Notes: generated by a model from the sequence alone, not told the origin. Counted from the stretch's first letter, positions 1 to 8,662 are shown. The stretch is 64,000 nucleotides of DNA from Cohnella rhizoplanae (GCF_948329515.1 NZ_CAOJCN010000005.1:238094-302093); one strand, 5' to 3'. Numbers and translations are program-made.

Positions 1-21
1 GTTCGCTTCATGATTTTCCTG

Positions 22-693
22 CTAAGAGCCGTACATCGCTTCCTCGGAACGTCCGCCGACCGACGTCCTCCCCGTCATCCAGCTCTCTGCCGCGATGACC
101 GCACGCAGCACGAGCTCGACGAGTACCACGGCCGCGATGAGATCAAGCAGCACGTGCTGCTTGATGAACTGGGTCGAGAGCATGATCAGCCCCGAGCCGA
201 TGCCGATCAGCGACAGGCTAAGGCGCGTCTTGAAGCGGCTGCCCGCGAGAATGCGGAATACCATGTAGCTGGAGAAGCAGTGGATGCTCGGAAAGCAGTT
301 GAACGGCCGATCCCGATGATAGATGTAGGCGACAAGCCGCGTCAGCGGGTCGTGACCGACGAGCGCCGGCCGCGGCACGGTCGTCTGGAAGACGCTGTAG
401 ACGAAGTAGCAGACGAGCGCGCATAACGTGTACGTCGCGATCGCGCGGTAGAATGTCAGCACGTCCTTGGAAAAAAAGTAGAGCAAGCACGCGTAGATGA
501 ACACGATCCACACGGCATACGGAACGGCAAACCACTTGACGAAAGGCACCGCGCGGTCGAGCGGCGTCGATAGGTGCCACACGCGACCGTGCACCCGGTT
601 CACGGCCGCATAGATCATCCCGAGCACCGGGAAGATCAGCATCGCGAGCAGCGGCGCGAACCTCTTGCCGTATGCCCTAGAATTCGCAAGCAT
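22..693 (-). CDS. PAP2-superfamily membrane phosphatase
   Basis: A 223-residue polytopic membrane protein with about six hydrophobic segments. It carries PAP2 phosphatase signatures: an RP...NCFPSIHCFSS segment (motif 2, serine-histidine) near residues 130-142 and a KQHVLLD segment (motif 3, His and Asp) near 179-185. The spacing resembles the inositolphosphotransferase-like PAP2 branch. The family dephosphorylates lipid phosphates or pyrophosphates, or transfers phosphoalcohols, at the membrane. It starts at an ATG behind GGGGAGGAGGG and lies 24 bp downstream of the LtaS-like gene at 718-2580, so the two are probably one operon, which suggests a role in lipid or teichoic-acid-like polymer turnover. 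The substrate is not determined by the sequence. Confidence 0.85.
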   Translation of the reverse strand: MLANSRAYGKRFAPLLAMLIFPVLGMIYAAVNRVHGRVWHLSTPLDRAVPFVKWFAVPYAVWIVFIYACLLYFFSKDVLTFYRAIATYTLCALVCYFVYSVFQTTVPRPALVGHDPLTRLVAYIYHRDRPFNCFPSIHCFSSYMVFRILAGSRFKTRLSLSLIGIGSGLIMLSTQFIKQHVLLDLIAAVVLVELVLRAVIAAESWMTGRTSVGGRSEEAMYGS

Positions 694-717
694 AGCCGTT
701 CCCTCCTCCCCGATCCG

Positions 718-2580
718 TTACTTCCGGTCCGGCAAGGATCGGATGTATCCGTCGGACATGCTGAGCAGCTTCATCGCGTTGTCGTAGTTCGCGCGGCTGT
801 CGCCCCCCGGCGTCTCGCCCGCGCCGCCGAATCCGAGCGTGCGCCCGTCCTCGAAGCCCGTGCCGGAGATGAATATGCCGCTGTCGTCGACATAAGAGCC
901 CGTCGGCAGATAATATCGTTCCGGCAGCAGATTGCCGGTTGAATTGAGCAGATCTTGGCCAAAATGAAGATGATCGGACATCGGCAGTCCCGCTAGATTC
1001 GCGATCGTCGGAAAGATATCGGATTGCCCGCCGACCGTGTCGATCGTGCGGTGCTCGGCCGCCCCTGCGGGCAGCTTGATCAGCAGCGGGATGTTGAGCA
1101 TGTCGGTCAGCTCGTAATCCCGGCCCAGCAGCTCCTTCATGAGCTTTTTCTCCCCGGACGTCAGCGAGTAGATCGGCAGACCTTGATGGTCTCCGTACAA
1201 GACGATCGCGGTATCGTCCCACAGCCCGCGCGCCTTGAGGTCGGCGATCAGCTGGCCGAGGGCGAAGTCCGCATAGTTCTGCGCGCGGATATAGTCGCCG
1301 ACGAGCGTGCCCTTGAAGCGGTCCGGCAGCTCCATTTTGTACTTGCGCGACGGAATCTTGTACGGATGGTGGCCCGACATGGAGATCAGCTGCGCCAGGA
1401 ACGGCTTGCCGCCGGCCGCCATCTCCGCCAGCTTCGCCGTGGACTTGGCGTACAACACTTCGTCGGAGGCGCCGAACATCACGGTATCCTCGTCGCCGAA
1501 CAGCTTTTTATCGTAATAGTTCTGCCAGCCGAGCGCCGGATACAGCTCCGTGCGGTTCCAGAAGACGGCGTCGTTGGTATGGAACGTAGCGGTGTCGTAG
1601 CCGTTGGTCCCGAACAGGCGCGGCATGCTGGGCAGCTCCTTGCCTGCGTACTCCTGCGAGGCGGCCCCGTGGCTCGGCACGAAGTACGACGTGTTCACGA
1701 CGAACTCGGCGTCCGCCGTATTGCCTTGGCCGACCTGCTGATAGAAGCGGTCGAAGTAGAGGCTGTCGCCGACCAGCGCATTCAGGTTGGGCATGATGAC
1801 CTGGCCGTCCACGGACTTGCCGATCAGGAAGTTCTGCAGCGCCTCGATCTGGACGACGAGCACGTTTTTGCCGCCGGCCTTGCCCCAATAGAGCGGCGTT
1901 CCGGATGGCGGCGCATAGCCCTTGAGCTCGTCGATCCGCGCCTGCGTGAGGCCCGAGACGTCGACGTCCTTATCCTTGGACGGCGCGAACGCGGCATAGA
2001 CCTCGTAGTTGATGATGCCCATCTTCTCGGCCTGCACGACCTCGTTCATGCTGTGCCGGTACGGCCAGACGGTAAAAATGCAGGCGGCCAGCGACAGCAG
2101 GCCGATCACCGCAAGCACGCTGCGCCGCTCGCGGTTCTTGAGCCCGCGTCCCCAGGCGCGGAATCGCTTGCTCGCGCAAAGCAGAATCAGCAGCGCGACG
2201 AAGTCGGTGTAAATGAGCAGGAAGTACGGATGGAGAAGGGAGAACACGCTGCCCTTGACCTCCGTCACCTGGTTCACCTGCTGAAGCGCATGGTAGGTGA
2301 CGATGACGCCGAAATATTTGTAATACATAATCACGGCGAAATAAACCGACGTCAACACGCCGTTCGCCGTCAGGTACAAACCGAGCTTGCGCCGGGGCGC
2401 GAGCAGCTCGATCAGGCAGAATACGACCCAGACGGACGGAAGCCCCGTCGCGAGCGGCGGCCAGAGCCTCCAGCCCTCGAAGATCACATACCCTGCGAGG
2501 TACATTTTCAGAATCATCAAGAGGGAAAAAAACACGAACGGCTTCATAAGCCAGTACCGCACCCGCTGCCACGCCATCAT
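718..2580 (-). CDS. LtaS-family sulfatase-fold membrane enzyme (lipoteichoic acid synthase-like), copy 1
   Basis: A 620-residue protein with five N-terminal membrane segments (residues 1-180) and an extracellular sulfatase-fold domain. LtaS catalytic features are present: metal-ligand Glu in VVQIEALQNF (about E246), the nucleophilic Thr in QGNTADAEF (about T288) and the metal-binding pair in YGDHQGLP (about D464/H465). Known LtaS enzymes transfer glycerol phosphate from phosphatidylglycerol to build lipoteichoic acid. The start is ATG-ATG with a weak GAGGGA site upstream. It is probably co-transcribed with the PAP2 gene at 22-693. A second full-length paralogue lies at 13323-15218. Whether it is the main synthase, a primase or a stress paralogue cannot be decided here. 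Confidence 0.93.
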   Translation of the reverse strand: MMAWQRVRYWLMKPFVFFSLLMILKMYLAGYVIFEGWRLWPPLATGLPSVWVVFCLIELLAPRRKLGLYLTANGVLTSVYFAVIMYYKYFGVIVTYHALQQVNQVTEVKGSVFSLLHPYFLLIYTDFVALLILLCASKRFRAWGRGLKNRERRSVLAVIGLLSLAACIFTVWPYRHSMNEVVQAEKMGIINYEVYAAFAPSKDKDVDVSGLTQARIDELKGYAPPSGTPLYWGKAGGKNVLVVQIEALQNFLIGKSVDGQVIMPNLNALVGDSLYFDRFYQQVGQGNTADAEFVVNTSYFVPSHGAASQEYAGKELPSMPRLFGTNGYDTATFHTNDAVFWNRTELYPALGWQNYYDKKLFGDEDTVMFGASDEVLYAKSTAKLAEMAAGGKPFLAQLISMSGHHPYKIPSRKYKMELPDRFKGTLVGDYIRAQNYADFALGQLIADLKARGLWDDTAIVLYGDHQGLPIYSLTSGEKKLMKELLGRDYELTDMLNIPLLIKLPAGAAEHRTIDTVGGQSDIFPTIANLAGLPMSDHLHFGQDLLNSTGNLLPERYYLPTGSYVDDSGIFISGTGFEDGRTLGFGGAGETPGGDSRANYDNAMKLLSMSDGYIRSLPDRK

Positions 2581-2600
2581 AAATATAAGACCGTCCCTCT

Positions 2601-2633
2601 ATTTAAATGTAAATTATAAATTTAAATGTAAAC
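2601..2633. repeat. 13-bp direct repeat in the promoter region of the LtaS-like gene
   Basis: ATTTAAATGTAAA occurs twice, at 2601-2613 and 2620-2632, 19 bp apart (about two helical turns), in the AT-rich region just upstream of the minus-strand LtaS-like gene. This spacing is typical of tandem operator half-sites, but plain AT-richness is an alternative. The 245-bp intergenic region also contains TATAAT at 2792-2797 on the plus strand, serving the gene at 2826. Confidence 0.45.
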
Positions 2634-2825
2634 GCGGAGAAATCAAAATATAAACGCAAAGTCAAATTCGCCGGCCCAAATCAACTTCATCATTATAGTC
2701 TTTTGCCGCCTCCAAATAAAGCGATGCATGCAATTGCCAGCCGCCGCCGGGACGAGGACGCTCGCACGCTTCGCGCTTGGTAAAAATAAGCTATAATGTG
2801 GACATACGAAAGGAAGTGAGCGAAC

Positions 2826-3128
2826 GTGGCCATTCGGTATACAAGACCCTACGACGAGATTCTGGATGAGCTGTCCGAGGCGCTGGCGACCATCCCGGAC
2901 TGTTACGATACGTTCGAGATGGATGAACAGGATTGGGCGGACCTGACCCAGGCGGAAAAGGACGTGTGCATCCGCACGCTGGCCGACGACCTCTTCTACG
3001 TACTCGGCGCCGAGAAGTCGGCGAGCGCGGGCTCCGGCAGCGTCGAGTACGACAAGGCGCATCACGTCATCAAGGTCGTCTCCACGCCGCAGCTCGTGCA
3101 TATCGTAGGCCTCAGGGAAAAAGCCTGA
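2826..3128 (+). CDS. Small conserved-looking acidic protein, unknown function
   Basis: A 100-residue protein that I do not recognise. It starts at GTG behind AAAGGAAG, with a perfect TATAAT 30 bp upstream. It is acidic in its first half (a DEILDELSEALATIP helix, then FEMDEQDWADLTQAEKD), followed by a predicted alpha/beta region ending in VIKVVSTPQLVHIVGL. There is no signal peptide or membrane segment, so it is probably cytoplasmic. It is followed directly by a plus-strand terminator at 3149-3184 and is therefore likely monocistronic. Codon use matches its neighbours, which supports a real gene. Confidence 0.7.
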   Translation: MAIRYTRPYDEILDELSEALATIPDCYDTFEMDEQDWADLTQAEKDVCIRTLADDLFYVLGAEKSASAGSGSVEYDKAHHVIKVVSTPQLVHIVGLREKA

Positions 3129-3148
3129 CCACGCGCGACTGCAGCGAG

Positions 3149-3184
3149 AGCCCTCCGCCCGATCCGGCGCGAAGGGCTATTTTT
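3149..3184 (+). terminator. Rho-independent terminator
   Basis: AGCCCT and AGGGCT arms (3149-3154 and 3173-3178) surround a GC-rich interior and are followed by ATTTTTA. It lies 20 bp after the stop of the small gene at 2826-3128. Confidence 0.6.
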
Positions 3185-3276
3185 ATGGAGGCTTCGTCCG
3201 TTCTGCCGAGGACGGAAACGCCCCAAATAGGGACAAGCGGCGACCGCTGCAGGCCGACTAAAAGCGCTTGGGGCTG

Positions 3277-3285
3277 TGGTATAAT
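3277..3285 (+). promoter_or_regulatory. Extended -10 promoter of the SNF2 helicase gene
   Basis: TGGTATAAT, an extended -10 element, lies about 50 bp before the ATG at 3334. No good -35 box is visible at the usual distance, which fits an extended -10 promoter. Confidence 0.5.
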
Positions 3286-3333
3286 GAAATATTACCATTC
3301 GCGATCCCCTGTCGCGGGGAAGGAAACATTCGC

Positions 3334-6300
3334 ATGATTTATCATCCGTCCCTCCAGCAGATCAAGCTGCTGTGCGGGCAAACCGCGTACGAACGCGGCA
3401 TGAAGCTGGATAAAGCGGGCAAGGCGATCGCCGCCGAAGAGCAGAAGGACGAACGCCGGTACGACGCGTACGTGTGGGGCGCCGAAGGGCGCAGGAGCGT
3501 GCGCGTCGATCTGGGCGACTCCGGCATCGTAGACGCCCGCTGCGACTGCTCGGCCGCGCATTCGCAATATTACTGCGAGCATATCGCCGCCGCGCTGATC
3601 CATCTCCACCGGGAGCGGGCGCCGGAGCCCGAGGAGCATCCTTTTGCCGCCGTGCCGGCGGTCAAGCGCGATGCGCTGATCCCGACCCGCGACCTGCTTT
3701 TCACCAAAGGGCTGATCTCGCTGTTCGACGGCTTCGCCGGATTGCCGGACGCCATCGAAGAACGCGAAGCCGAAGCGGGCGAGTCCGTGCCGCTGGACGT
3801 CGAATTCATCTGCAAGGCCGTGACGGAGAATACCCGCTCCCCGCTGCTCGCGATCGAGATGAAGGTAGGGCCCAAGCGGCTGTACGTCGTGCCAAAGCTC
3901 AAGGAGTTTCTCGACCGGATCGAGCTCGGTCAATCCTGCGTCTTCGCCAAGCACTTCGTCTACGATCCTGTCGTCCATGTGTTCAAGCCCGAGGACCGGG
4001 CCGTCATCGACAGGCTGGTCGTCATCGCGCGGAGCGAGGCCGCTTACCGGGACGCCTTCCGCGCGGCGCCGGGCGGCATGGCCCTCGCCATGGACCGGCT
4101 GCTCATCCTGCCTCCGCTGGCCTGGGAGGATCTGCTGCCGCTGTTCGCGCGCGCGAGCGTCCGCTTCGAGTACGGCATGCGCACCGCCGATCGCGTCGAG
4201 GTGACCGAGGCGCCGCTGCCGCTCGTCTTCGAGCTGGACAGCGCCGAGGAGCTCGAGGGGTATCGGATGGACATCCGCGGTCTCGAGAAGCTCGTCATCC
4301 TGGAAAACTACGGCTACGTGCTGGCGGACGGCACCCTGCACCGCGCCGGCGAAGCCGCGATCCGGCGGCTGGAAGAGCTAAAGCGGATGTTCGCCTACAA
4401 GCCGGCCAAGCAGGCGCTGATCGCGCCCGCCCAGATGGAGTCGTTCATGGACCGCGTCGTGCCCGCGCTGAAGCGGATCGGCCAGGTCGATATCGCGCAG
4501 CCGATCGCGGACCGCATCGTCAGCCCCCCGCTCGCGGCGAGGCTCGACCTCGACTGGCTGAACGGCCGGCTGCTCGCCCGCCTGACGTACCGCTACGGCG
4601 ATACGGAGATCAACGCCTTGCAGGCGGACAGTCCCTTCCGGCGGGACGCGGGCGACCGGGAGGCCATCCTGGTGCGCGACGTCGACACCGAGCACCGGAT
4701 CATGGCGCTCATCGAGCGCGCCTCGTTCAAGTACAACGGCAGCGAGCTGTATCTTGAGGAAGAGGACCTGATCTACCGCTTCCAGTACCGGCTGCTGCCG
4801 GAGCTCGAGCGGTTCGTCGAGGTGAGCGCGACCGCGCCGATGCGGCGGATGCTGCAGGACCTGCCTCCCGCGCCCCGCATGACGATCGACTATGACGCGC
4901 ACGCCTCCTGGCTTGAGGTGCGCTTCGACGTCGAGGGGATCGACGACGAGGAGATCCGCGACATCCTGCGCAATCTGGTGGAAAAGAAGCCTTATTACCG
5001 GCTGTCCGGCGGCGGCCTGCTCTCGCTCGAGGACGGCGGCTATGCCGAGATCTCCCGGCTCATGGACGAGATGGGCATCCGCAAGTCCGAGATCAAAGGC
5101 TCGCGGCTGGATCTCGCCGCCGTGCGCGGCCTCCCGCTCATGGACGCGGACATCCGCGGCGGCAGCGTCAAGCTCACCCGGGCGCTGCGCGAGCTGCTGG
5201 ACAATATGCGCAATCCCGACAATCTCGACTTTCCGATTCCCGAGGGGCTGACGGCGACGCTGCGCGACTATCAGAAGTTCGGTTACCAATGGATGCGCAC
5301 CCTCGCGCAGTATCGGTTCGGCGGCGTGCTCGCGGACGACATGGGCCTCGGCAAGACGCTGCAGAGCATCGCCTTCATCGAGTCGGTACGCGAGGAGATC
5401 CGCGCCACCGGACGTCCGGCGCTGATCGTCTCCCCGGCTTCGCTCATCTTCAACTGGAAACACGAGCTGAGCCGCTTCGCGCCGGGGCTCCGCGTCAGCA
5501 TGGCCGCCGGAGACAAGCAGGAGCGCGCGGACACGCTCTCCGGGATCGAGGACGCCGACGTCGTGATCACGTCCTACCCGCTGCTGCGGCGCGACATGGA
5601 GCTGTACGCGAAGCTGCAGTTCTACTGTCTGTTCCTGGACGAGGCGCAGGCGATCAAGAACCATGCGACCCAGACCGCGCAGGCGGTCGGGCAGATTCAG
5701 GCGGGCATCCGCTTCGCGCTGACGGGCACGCCCATCGAGAACTCGCTCGACGAGCTATGGTCGCTGTACGACTCCGTTTTCCCCGAGCTGTTCGGCAGCC
5801 GCCGCGAGTTCGCCGCGATGTCGCGGGAGCTCGTAGCCCGGCGCGTCCGTCCCTTCCTGCTGCGGCGGATGAAGCGGGACGTGCTCAAGGAGCTGCCGGA
5901 CAAGATCGAGACGCTGCAGCATTCGGAACTGACCGAGGATCAGAAGAAGCTGTATGTCGCCTATCTCGCCAAGCTCCAGGCCGAGACGCTGCAGCATCTC
6001 GAGCAGGACGGCTTCCAGAAGAGCCGCATGCGCATCCTCGCCGGACTCACGCGGCTGCGCCAGCTCTGCTGCCATCCCGCGCTGTTCGTCGAGGGCTACG
6101 AGGGCAGCTCGGGCAAGCTCGACCAGCTGCTCGAGATCGTCGGGGACGCCCTCGACAGCGGCAAGCGGATCCTGCTCTTTTCCCAGTTCACGTCGATGCT
6201 GGCGATCATCCGCGAGGAGCTGTCGCTGCGCGGCCTGTCCTTCTTCTATCTGGACGGCCAGACGCCGTCGGCGGAGCGCGTCGAGCTGTGCCGCAGGTTC

Positions 6301-6621
6301 AACGAGGGAGAGAACGACGTCTTCCTGATCTCTCTCCGCGCGGGAGGAACGGGACTCAATCTCACCGGAGCCGACACCGTCATCCTGTACGACCTGTGGT
6401 GGAACCCGGCGGTCGAGCAGCAGGCGGCGGACCGGGCGCACCGGATCGGGCAGAAAAACGTCGTGCAGGTCATCAAGCTGGTTGCCGAAGGCACCATTGA
6501 GGAGAAGATGGTCGAGCTGCAGCAGCGCAAGCGGGACCTCATCGCCGAGGTCATCCAGCCGGGCGAGGAGAGCCTGTCCGCCATGACCGAGGAAGAGCTC
6601 CGCGAGCTGCTGAATATTTAA
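3334..6621 (+). CDS. SWIM zinc finger SNF2/DEAD-box helicase
   Basis: A 1095-residue Swi2/Snf2-type ATPase. A SWIM zinc finger (C-x-C at residues 70-72, C-x-H at 81-83) lies at the N-terminus, then a long bacterial SNF2-associated region to about residue 620. The RecA-like core follows with Walker A DDMGLGKT (668-675), Walker B DEAQ (769-772), LTGTPIEN, and motif VI QAADRAHRIGQ (1030-1040). Such proteins translocate on double-stranded DNA and remodel protein-DNA complexes; the bacterial partner is unknown. The ATG at 3334 was chosen over an upstream in-frame TTG at 3268, because GGGGAAGGA sits 9 bp before it and the TTG overlaps the promoter. The length is normal for the family. Confidence 0.95.
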   Translation: MIYHPSLQQIKLLCGQTAYERGMKLDKAGKAIAAEEQKDERRYDAYVWGAEGRRSVRVDLGDSGIVDARCDCSAAHSQYYCEHIAAALIHLHRERAPEPEEHPFAAVPAVKRDALIPTRDLLFTKGLISLFDGFAGLPDAIEEREAEAGESVPLDVEFICKAVTENTRSPLLAIEMKVGPKRLYVVPKLKEFLDRIELGQSCVFAKHFVYDPVVHVFKPEDRAVIDRLVVIARSEAAYRDAFRAAPGGMALAMDRLLILPPLAWEDLLPLFARASVRFEYGMRTADRVEVTEAPLPLVFELDSAEELEGYRMDIRGLEKLVILENYGYVLADGTLHRAGEAAIRRLEELKRMFAYKPAKQALIAPAQMESFMDRVVPALKRIGQVDIAQPIADRIVSPPLAARLDLDWLNGRLLARLTYRYGDTEINALQADSPFRRDAGDREAILVRDVDTEHRIMALIERASFKYNGSELYLEEEDLIYRFQYRLLPELERFVEVSATAPMRRMLQDLPPAPRMTIDYDAHASWLEVRFDVEGIDDEEIRDILRNLVEKKPYYRLSGGGLLSLEDGGYAEISRLMDEMGIRKSEIKGSRLDLAAVRGLPLMDADIRGGSVKLTRALRELLDNMRNPDNLDFPIPEGLTATLRDYQKFGYQWMRTLAQYRFGGVLADDMGLGKTLQSIAFIESVREEIRATGRPALIVSPASLIFNWKHELSRFAPGLRVSMAAGDKQERADTLSGIEDADVVITSYPLLRRDMELYAKLQFYCLFLDEAQAIKNHATQTAQAVGQIQAGIRFALTGTPIENSLDELWSLYDSVFPELFGSRREFAAMSRELVARRVRPFLLRRMKRDVLKELPDKIETLQHSELTEDQKKLYVAYLAKLQAETLQHLEQDGFQKSRMRILAGLTRLRQLCCHPALFVEGYEGSSGKLDQLLEIVGDALDSGKRILLFSQFTSMLAIIREELSLRGLSFFYLDGQTPSAERVELCRRFNEGENDVFLISLRAGGTGLNLTGADTVILYDLWWNPAVEQQAADRAHRIGQKNVVQVIKLVAEGTIEEKMVELQQRKRDLIAEVIQPGEESLSAMTEEELRELLNI

Positions 6622-6642
6622 TCCAATATTTGTTGTCCCTTA

Positions 6643-6673
6643 TTGATTGCATTTCGATCGTTCGGGGTATAAA
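6643..6673 (+). promoter_or_regulatory. Possible promoter of the stalk-domain gene
   Basis: TTGATT (6643-6648) and TATAAA (6668-6673) are separated by 19 bp, longer than the optimum. They lie about 66 bp before the ATG at 6739, in an AT-rich 117-bp gap after the helicase gene. Confidence 0.35.
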
Positions 6674-6738
6674 ATTCATGAAATATTCGCCACTAACACT
6701 GGCGCATTACATATCATCCTACTAAGGAGTGATCTTTC

Positions 6739-7221
6739 ATGAACAAGCCCATGAAGAAGACCGCCTCGCTGCTGCTCGGCGCCGCCATCGCCCTCTCCGC
6801 TACCGGCGCGGCTGCGTACGCGGAAGAAACGCCAGCGCCTATGCCGTCGAAGCTGTGGTTCCAGATCGGCAACTATAACATCGGGATCGACGACGCCGTC
6901 GAGACGCTCGACACGACGCCTTTCATCCAGAACGGCGTAACCTTCGTGCCGTTCGCGGTCATCGCGGAGAAGTCCGGCGCGCGCATCAACTACAACGGCA
7001 AACAGACGATCTACATGAAGAAGAGCAACAACAAGGACACCTACACGTTCACGATCGGTTCCGACAAGTACGTGTTCAACGGCGAAGAAAAGAAGCTGGC
7101 CGCCAAGCTCATGGTGAAAAGCGGACGCGTCGTCGTCCCGCTCCGCGACGTCGGCACGCTGCTGGGCTGGAAGGTCGTCTCGTACGATAACCAAAAGAAG
7201 ATCGTGCAGATGACGATGTAA
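6739..7221 (+). CDS. Secreted copper-amine-oxidase-N-like (stalk domain) protein
   Basis: A 160-residue exported protein. It has a signal peptide (MNKPMKKTASLLLGAAIALS, cleavage near AAAYAEE) followed by one copper amine oxidase N-terminal-like or 'stalk' domain: an IGNYNIGIDDAVETLDTTPFI strand region, then GVTFVPFAVIAEKSGARI, IGSDKYVFNG and RVVVPLRDVGTLLGWKV. Despite the family name these domains are non-enzymatic and are common in Paenibacillaceae exoproteins, where they are thought to act as spacer or wall-associated modules. There is no other domain, so this is a stand-alone unit. It starts at ATG behind AAGGAGTGATC. A terminator follows at 7254-7285. Confidence 0.85.
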   Translation: MNKPMKKTASLLLGAAIALSATGAAAYAEETPAPMPSKLWFQIGNYNIGIDDAVETLDTTPFIQNGVTFVPFAVIAEKSGARINYNGKQTIYMKKSNNKDTYTFTIGSDKYVFNGEEKKLAAKLMVKSGRVVVPLRDVGTLLGWKVVSYDNQKKIVQMTM

Positions 7222-7253
7222 CGTCGTTTACCGAGTTAAAAACATATGTGGTT

Positions 7254-7285
7254 AAAGACGCGCATCCGCGGATGCGCGTCTTTTT
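7254..7285 (+). terminator. Rho-independent terminator of the stalk-domain gene
   Basis: Near-perfect hairpin: AAAGACGCGCATCCG pairs with CGGATGCGCGTCTTT and is followed by further T residues. It lies 33 bp after the stop at 7221. Confidence 0.85.
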
Positions 7286-7425
7286 CGTACGGGAGGCAGC
7301 GCCTTCCTCGCGATGGTCCGAGCTTGATGCGTCGGCGAACGTTCGGCGAACGGTAGACGAACCCTCGGCGTCACGGGATAAGGTTCTGGTCCCGTACCGT
7401 GAGCACATAAGATGAGAGAGGCGGC

Positions 7426-7455
7426 TTGTTCGGGTCGATAGGACATCGTTAAAGG
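7426..7455 (+). repeat. Diverged copy of a dispersed intergenic repeat
   Basis: TTGTTC...AGGACATCGTTAAAGG resembles the repeat at 53524-53556 (TTGTTCC...GGGGATATCGTTAAAATGG) in the same orientation. It matches at the outer blocks but differs in the middle. This is the weakest of four copies in the window and could be coincidental. Confidence 0.3.
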
Positions 7456-7470
7456 AAAGCTGGTGCAGAC

Positions 7471-8010
7471 ATGACGGGGACACGGGAGGCGGACTCGGAC
7501 CGGCGGCAAGCGTATCAGGAGGACCTGCGCCTCGCGCTGCTCCGCCAGGAGGAGGCCATAGGCGGGTTTATCCGCGCCGCGGCGATGCATCTGGCGGACT
7601 GCGCGCAGTCCGCGGGCGGAGCCGCGGAGGCGCCGGGAACGGAGGCCGTGCGCCGTGCAGCGGCGTCCGATACGGGGGAAGCGGCCAGGCTGGCGGCGGC
7701 CGATACGGGAGGCGCAGCCAGGCCGGCGGCGGCCGAGCCGTACGCGGCCGCGCTGGCGGATGCGGCGCGCATGGCCGAGGCGCTTGCGGAGCTGCAGCGC
7801 CTGACGCTGCAGCTCGCCCGCACGCTAGGCGCGGGGGCCGCGCAGGGCAAGCAGTCTCCGGGCGGCGACGGGGCTGCCTGCCCCTCCGTCCGCATCTCGC
7901 CTCCGGCTAGAGCGGCGCCGGCCTGGTTCGCGGCTGCGCCCGGCAAGCCCGGCGGTGCCGGCCGTTCCTCCAAGGCGGCTAGCGTGCGAGACGAGGAGTT
8001 TGATTCATAG
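7471..8010 (+). CDS. Alanine-rich hypothetical protein
   Basis: A 179-residue protein with no recognised domain. An N-terminal helical segment (YQEDLRLALLRQEEAIGGFI, residues 15-34) and a second helix (ADAARMAEALAELQRLTLQL, about 95-115) flank an Ala/Gly/Glu low-complexity middle; the C-terminus is Pro/Gly-rich. AAAGGAAA lies 12 bp before the ATG, a longer than ideal spacing. The opposite strand is also open for 201 codons (7515-8120), and the high GC content produces such shadows, so the coding status is uncertain. I prefer the plus strand because it alone has a plausible ribosome binding site and ordered helical ends. Confidence 0.45.
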   Translation: MTGTREADSDRRQAYQEDLRLALLRQEEAIGGFIRAAAMHLADCAQSAGGAAEAPGTEAVRRAAASDTGEAARLAAADTGGAARPAAAEPYAAALADAARMAEALAELQRLTLQLARTLGAGAAQGKQSPGGDGAACPSVRISPPARAAPAWFAAAPGKPGGAGRSSKAASVRDEEFDS

Positions 8011-8102
8011 TTCGACAGGCATGCGGGCATGCGGGGCGGATATACGGGACGGGCAATCGCCGCACAGACAGCTGGAGCGCATGGTTTAAAAACGCCAACG
8101 CG

Positions 8103-8136
8103 AAAAAGAGCGCCGCTCACCGAAGAGACGCTCTTT
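8103..8136 (-). terminator. Terminator of the IF3-like gene
   Basis: On the minus strand AAAGAGCG (8129-8136 complement) pairs with CGCTCTTT (8105-8112 complement) and runs into TTTTT. It lies 35 bp beyond the stop at 8171. Confidence 0.6.
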
Positions 8137-8170
8137 CATATGGACGCATGCCTGCCATGGTGTTGCGCCT

Positions 8171-8662
8171 TCACCGCGGCTTCACCTTCACCGCAACCTG
8201 TTTGCCGCTGACCTGAATGCCGGTCTCGCGCTCGCCGAGCGAGGCGAGCGCCTTGAGCATACGCTCGAGCAGCTCCTTGGCCATCGCGCCTTCCTTGGCG
8301 CCGGCCAGCTTGACCGTCAGCAGGACGGCGTGCCCCGACGCCAGCAGCTTCTCGGACTGCCGCAGCTTGGTGTCATAGTCGTGGTCCTCGATCTGCGCGG
8401 TGAGCCGGATTTCTTTGGTCTTGACCGCGCCCTCTTGGACGCGCTCCGCCCGCTTCTCCTGCAGGGCCGTCTGCTTGGCGGCGCCGCGAGCGGTCAGCCG
8501 GCAGGGCGGCGGACTGCTGAGCAGCGAGGTGCAGACCAGGTCCGCCTTCGCTTGCCTGGCCAGGGACAGCGCCTCGTCCCGGCTCACGATGCCGAGGTCC
8601 TCGCCGTCCAGTCCGGTCAGCGCGACTTCGGAAGCTTTTATTTTCTCGTTCATCAGCAGCAT
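8171..8662 (-). CDS. Divergent translation initiation factor IF-3 paralogue
   Basis: A 163-residue protein with the two-domain layout of IF3. The N-domain opens with MNEKIKASEVALTGLDGEDLG and contains SPPPCRL where canonical IF3 has PPVCRIMDYGK; the conserved DYGK turn is lost (TARGAAK instead). After a basic linker the C-domain keeps KEIRLTAQIEDHDYDTKL and the following glycine/hydrophobic pattern. Canonical infC sits in an infC-rpmI-rplT operon; here it is separate, 65 bp downstream of the acyl-CoA-dehydrogenase-like gene, so this is probably a second, specialised copy. AAGGAAGAG precedes the ATG; ATG at 8653 is an alternative start. Its role in initiation, ribosome splitting or something else is unknown. 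Confidence 0.82.
   Translation of the reverse strand: MLLMNEKIKASEVALTGLDGEDLGIVSRDEALSLARQAKADLVCTSLLSSPPPCRLTARGAAKQTALQEKRAERVQEGAVKTKEIRLTAQIEDHDYDTKLRQSEKLLASGHAVLLTVKLAGAKEGAMAKELLERMLKALASLGERETGIQVSGKQVAVKVKPR

Noticed and set aside
1024..2619. Long plus-strand open frame of 531 codons opposite the first LtaS-like gene
   Set aside because: It is a GC-rich shadow with Arg/Gln/Glu-rich low-complexity content and no ribosome binding site; the minus strand encodes a full LtaS-family protein.
7515..8120. 201-codon minus-strand ORF opposite the alanine-rich gene
   Set aside because: Ser/Ala-rich low complexity and no ribosome binding site of note; it also overlaps the terminator region at 8103.
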